NCBI GenBank assembly: GCA_003487005.1 | Contig: DNFG01000114.1 | Location: 1 to 6,466 of the forward strand | Source of the DNA: Bryobacterales bacterium | GTDB lineage: Bacteria > Acidobacteriota > Terriglobia > Bryobacterales > Bryobacteraceae | Reading direction: 5' to 3' | DNA: 6,466 nucleotides | The notes under the pieces: model-generated | Database searches by the model: none | Seen by the model: only the letters and a program-made list of their open reading frames with translations | What the model was told of the DNA's origin: nothing | Made by a program: the position numbers and the translations under genes | Shown here: in pieces, positions 1 through 6,466 of the stretch | How the letters are laid out: the number at the start of each line of letters is the position of its first letter | Numbering within the stretch: the first letter of the stretch is position 1

Positions 1-4500
<4,500 letters not shown>

Positions 4501-4691
4501 TGTCCCAATATATACCGGAACCCCTCGATCCGTGCCCTCGAATGGACATTAAAGTTCAAACTACTCAATCAGAAGTCTCCCCATTCCTTCACTCATTTAG
4601 GTGACTTTCCCGCCCTTTTCCGCGTCGAGGCCGTCACCCGGCACGCCAGGCACGCCACCGCTCCCCCCCGCCGCCGATTTCTCCATCAAAC
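4501..4691. other. Divergent intergenic region
   Basis: This stretch separates the minus-strand Ig-repeat gene from the plus-strand Rhs fragment. It holds no convincing gene. The part at about 4545-4605 is richer in A and T than its surroundings and is the likeliest place for the promoter of the Ig-repeat gene, but I cannot pick out a convincing -35/-10 pair. A perfect tandem 9-mer (GGCACGCCA at 4640-4648 and 4649-4657) and a C-run near 4663 lie in its right part. In the Rhs frame a TGA stop sits at 4602-4604. The frame is open after that, but the translated residues before about 4692 are Arg/Pro-rich and do not resemble Rhs. Confidence 0.6.
4640..4657. repeat. Tandem 9-mer, two perfect copies
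   Basis: GGCACGCCA occurs twice without a spacer, about 35 bases before the first Rhs-like residues. It could be a footprint of the rearrangement that cut the rhs gene, but two copies of a 9-mer in GC-rich DNA may be chance. Confidence 0.5.
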
Positions 4692-4757
4692 CGCTTTTCT
4701 TCCACCGCCAACGATGGCAGAATACAGGAAAGACAAGACCACATCTCGGGCGAAAAG
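4692..4757 (+). pseudogene. Rhs-like remnant upstream of the usable start
   Basis: In the same frame as the downstream Rhs gene, and without a stop between them, these codons read through ANDGRIQERQD and HISGEK directly into the YD repeat YQYDQLGRL. A segment of the type NGRI, two to four residues, D, xxSGE, then YxYD is common in long Rhs/YD-repeat proteins (established knowledge). No ATG, GTG or TTG occurs in frame between the TGA at 4602 and GTG 4758. This looks like the broken left end of a formerly longer rhs gene. A start at an unusual codon, or expression after recombination with another rhs gene, cannot be excluded. Confidence 0.55.
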
Positions 4758-6053
4758 GTGCTCTATCAATACGACCAACTCGGCCGCCTGATCTCCGCCG
4801 CCACCCAGGGCGCCGGCGGCTGGGGACTCGCCTGGAACCACGACGGCTTCGGCAACCTCACCCAGCAATCCGTCACCAAAGGCTCTCTCACCGGCTTCAC
4901 CCACTCCGTCAACGGAACCACCAACCGCATCAACGGCCAATACTACGACGCCAACGGCAACTGGGGTGGCTCCTTCGGTCAGTCGCAGAGCTACGACATC
5001 GAAAACCGCATCCGAACCGCTGCCGGCCCGCAATTCTCGGAAAGCTACCTGTATTCCGCCCGCAACGAACGCATGGTCTCCCAGCGCGGCCAGGACCGCC
5101 ACCGCGTCCATTTCTACGGCGCCGATGGCCTGCTACTGGGCATTTACAGCCTCAATTTGCCGCTAAGCGGGTCGAACCAGACAAACCCCTCCTACACCTA
5201 CCCCGTCCGCCTCCCCGACCAGGAACGCGTCTATTTCGGCGGCCGCCTGCTACAAATCGGAGGCGAATGGGTCGCCACCGACCGCCTCGGTTCCGTCGTC
5301 CGCAAAGGCACAACCAACTACAAATACGCCCCCTACGGCCAGGAAATCGGCGGCGCCACCGACAACGACACCACCAAATTCGCCACCTACACCCGCGATT
5401 CCATCTCCGGCTTAGATTACGCCCTCAACCGCTACTACAAACCCGAATGGGGCCGCTTCACCAGCCCAGACCCCTACCAAGCCTCCGGCGGCCCCGCCGA
5501 CCCGGGGAGTTGGAACCGGTATTCCTATAACAGTAGCGATCCGGTGAATTACCTCGATCCTTCAGGCTTATTCGCCATTTCTGTGCCCGACTTCGAGCAG
5601 ATAGCGTGGTCGAATGTGTATGGCGTGTTCTACGTTTTGACCATGCTGGTTCCGGACCTAACAGGATATGACCCTCCATCAGCGGATGGAGGGGGTTGGC
5701 ATCGAGGTTTCGGGAGAACAGGCCCGGGCGCAATAGGCGCACCCGCGTGCCCGTACCCGACACCGTGGTGTGGGGTTTGGAATGGAATTCGGGTCGCCAT
5801 CAAGATCGGAACTGCTGCTTGGGCTGCATACGAAGCAAGAGTGAGGAGATTCCCCACGCTGAACGACCTGATGAAAAATTGCGCCCCAGGCCGGTACGTT
5901 AGTGAGCCGGCCACAGGGGTTCGCTATTCGGGAGCGACCAGTCACGAACAAGAGTATATCTGCCCCGCTGGGCCCTTCACGCATCATTGGATCGAGCTGG
6001 ATGGAAAGATTCTCCATTCCCACATTCGGCCTGGATCACCCAAGGCATTGTAA
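4758..6053 (+). CDS. Orphan Rhs C-terminal fragment with RHS core and polymorphic toxin tail
   Basis: This 431-residue product is the C-terminal end of an Rhs/YD-repeat protein; full-length family members usually exceed 1000 residues. YD-type repeats occur at residues 3-14 (YQYDQLGRL), about 27-35 and 63-85. The RHS-associated core follows: SGLDYALNRYYKPEWGRF to residue 234, SPDP at 236-239, then the autocleavage motif PVNYLDPSGL at 262-271, an exact match to PxxxxDPxGL. In known Rhs proteins the YD repeats form a shell around the toxin and cleavage after this motif frees it. Residues 272-431 would be that toxin here. No signal peptide, PAAR or other delivery domain is present, so the gene is a truncated orphan tip. 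GTG 4758 is the first start in frame, with no clear Shine-Dalgarno, and Rhs homology extends upstream, so this start may not be natural. A putative immunity gene follows after 4 bases. Confidence 0.85.
   Translation: MLYQYDQLGRLISAATQGAGGWGLAWNHDGFGNLTQQSVTKGSLTGFTHSVNGTTNRINGQYYDANGNWGGSFGQSQSYDIENRIRTAAGPQFSESYLYSARNERMVSQRGQDRHRVHFYGADGLLLGIYSLNLPLSGSNQTNPSYTYPVRLPDQERVYFGGRLLQIGGEWVATDRLGSVVRKGTTNYKYAPYGQEIGGATDNDTTKFATYTRDSISGLDYALNRYYKPEWGRFTSPDPYQASGGPADPGSWNRYSYNSSDPVNYLDPSGLFAISVPDFEQIAWSNVYGVFYVLTMLVPDLTGYDPPSADGGGWHRGFGRTGPGAIGAPACPYPTPWCGVWNGIRVAIKIGTAAWAAYEARVRRFPTLNDLMKNCAPGRYVSEPATGVRYSGATSHEQEYICPAGPFTHHWIELDGKILHSHIRPGSPKAL
5571..6050 (+). other. Unrecognised C-terminal toxin-candidate domain of the Rhs protein
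   Basis: These 160 residues (272-431) follow the PxxxxDPxGL motif, where Rhs proteins carry variable toxins. A moderately hydrophobic stretch lies at 282-301, a Pro/Gly-rich linker at 305-340 (containing C331 and C338), and a probable amphipathic helix at 342-363. The last 58 residues hold most of the potentially catalytic groups: Cys375, His396, Glu397, Cys402, His409-His410, Glu413, Asp415, His420 and His422, with the pattern HHWIELDGKILHSH. I do not recognise a known nuclease, deaminase, ADP-ribosyltransferase or EndoU signature. The His-rich end could suit a nuclease or metal site, but that is speculation. GC content is about 50% in two sampled 60-base blocks, against 73% in the Rhs part. 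Confidence 0.6.
5672..5693. repeat. Perfect 9-bp inverted repeat inside the toxin-candidate region
   Basis: CCCTCCATC at 5672-5680 and GATGGAGGG at 5685-5693 are perfectly complementary and separated by the 4-base loop AGCG. The hairpin lies inside the reading frame, in the Pro/Gly-rich linker (residues PPSADGGG). It has no following T-tract and is not a terminator in normal form. It may be chance within Pro/Gly codons. Confidence 0.6.
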
Positions 6054-6057
6054 TCAC

Positions 6058-6411
6058 ATGCCTTTAACAGAACAAGAGATGTTGTACTGCATGGTCCTGG
6101 ATTCCGTCGCAAACGATTACGAATCTTTGGAAACGATACTTGAAGAAGTAAAGGAATGGGCTAATGACGAATATATTCAGGTGACTACTAGATTAATCAT
6201 TGAACTCCTAGCTCAGCTGTTACGGGGCGGGGAGGTCGTCGCGTACCGCCTTACCACGACTTCAACGCCTCAAGTTCTCGCCTCGGTCAATCTGGATGAA
6301 CTTCATGACGATGCATACTTCTTCATCACGCCTGAAGGCCGCAAGACTGCCGCACGCCTTGCCGGACTCTGGCCTAGGAGGTCCGAAGGGGGGCCGAAGG
6401 GGTCAGTCTGA
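6058..6411 (+). CDS. Small protein, probable immunity protein for the Rhs toxin
   Basis: The gene encodes 117 residues. ATG 6058 lies 4 bases after the rhs stop codon, which suggests translational coupling; only a weak AAGG is seen 12 bases upstream, and another in-frame ATG occurs at residue 8. The frame is open further upstream to 5902, but that part overlaps the rhs coding sequence in another frame and is not taken as coding. No signal peptide or membrane segment is visible, so the product is likely cytoplasmic. The N-terminal half is acidic and probably helical (ETILEEVKEWANDEY, then RLIIELLAQLLRGG). The C-terminal part has FFITPEGRKTAARL, resembling the end of a winged-helix fold. I do not recognise the family. 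The immunity role is inferred from size, position and low GC (about 44% by hand count over 6061-6240). Residues from about 109 on are encoded by G-rich repeats, so the C-terminus may be altered. Confidence 0.7.
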   Translation: MPLTEQEMLYCMVLDSVANDYESLETILEEVKEWANDEYIQVTTRLIIELLAQLLRGGEVVAYRLTTTSTPQVLASVNLDELHDDAYFFITPEGRKTAARLAGLWPRRSEGGPKGSV

Positions 6412-6466
6412 GGGGGCCCACTGAGGGGGGCCCACGGGGTCAATGGCCCACGGGGTCAATGACCTC
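6383..6466. repeat. Cluster of short G-rich tandem repeats at the right edge
   Basis: Three kinds of short tandem unit lie end to end. CCGAAGGGG starts at 6383 and again at 6394. CTGAGGGGGCCCA (6408-6420) is followed by CTGAGGGGGGCCCA (6421-6434), one G longer. The 16-mer GCCCACGGGGTCAATG occurs twice without a mismatch at 6430-6445 and 6446-6461. Units share a GGGGTCA core, and the last copy is nearly palindromic (GGTCA-A-TGACC at 6454-6464). The cluster starts inside the end of the putative immunity gene and continues to the window edge, so its full size is unknown. GGGCCC at 6414-6419 and 6428-6433 could pair, but there is no T-tract. Confidence 0.85.

Noticed and set aside
4601..5530. Plus-strand frame of 309 codons overlapping the Rhs gene
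   Set aside because: Its translation is Arg/Pro/His-rich and it lies over clear Rhs coding sequence in another frame; it is a shadow.
4686..6023. Minus-strand open frames opposite the Rhs gene (4686-5111, 5458-5763, 5630-5914, 5679-6023)
   Set aside because: They lie opposite well-supported coding sequence and have no recognisable domain or credible start context.
5902..6057. Upstream extension of the immunity-candidate gene to a start at 5902
   Set aside because: This part would overlap 150 bases of the Rhs C-terminal domain in another frame, and ATG 6058 sits ideally 4 bases after the rhs stop.
6412..6435. Rho-independent terminator after the immunity-candidate gene
   Set aside because: The two GGGCCC copies could pair, but they are part of tandem repeats and no T-tract follows.
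6383..6466. CRISPR array
   Set aside because: Units are 9-16 bases, directly adjacent and without unique spacers.

Overview
The window is GC-rich (hand counts of 60-base samples give about 68-73% in most coding parts). It carries two transcription units pointing away from each other, with unusual low-complexity or repetitive DNA at both ends. A large secreted protein made of tandem putative-Ig (He_PIG-like) domains next to an Rhs/YD-repeat gene at high GC suggests a soil-type bacterium such as an Acidobacteriota (Solibacter/Bryobacter-like) lineage. That assignment is an inference from gene style; no taxonomic marker is present.

Left two thirds (1-4500, minus strand): one reading frame is open from a GTG at 4500 to the left edge with no stop, 1500 codons. 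It encodes a signal peptide followed by about 16 consecutive Ig-like domains of 80-90 residues. Its 3' end is outside the window. The last ~240 bases (24-241) are long G and C homopolymers where the Ig homology stops abruptly. They look more like a sequencing or assembly artefact, or a contig end, than ordinary coding DNA.

Middle (4501-4757): a short divergent intergenic region that runs directly into the remnant of a longer rhs gene. Rhs-like sequence is already readable in frame from about 4692, upstream of the first usable start (GTG 4758).

Right third (4758-6411, plus strand): the C-terminal part of an Rhs protein with YD repeats, the RHS-associated core and a perfect PxxxxDPxGL autocleavage motif. 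It is followed by a ~160-residue C-terminal domain that I do not recognise, the probable toxin. Four bases after its stop, a 117-residue protein begins that is the probable cognate immunity protein. Base composition falls from ~73% GC in the Rhs part to ~44-52% in the toxin tail and immunity gene, as expected for an exchangeable toxin-immunity cassette. The immunity gene runs into a cluster of short G-rich tandem repeats (6383-6466) that reaches the right edge.

The most interesting candidate system is the orphan Rhs tip, unrecognised toxin and unrecognised immunity protein, bounded on the right by a repeat cluster. The toxin and immunity roles are inferred from architecture and position, not from recognised domains.
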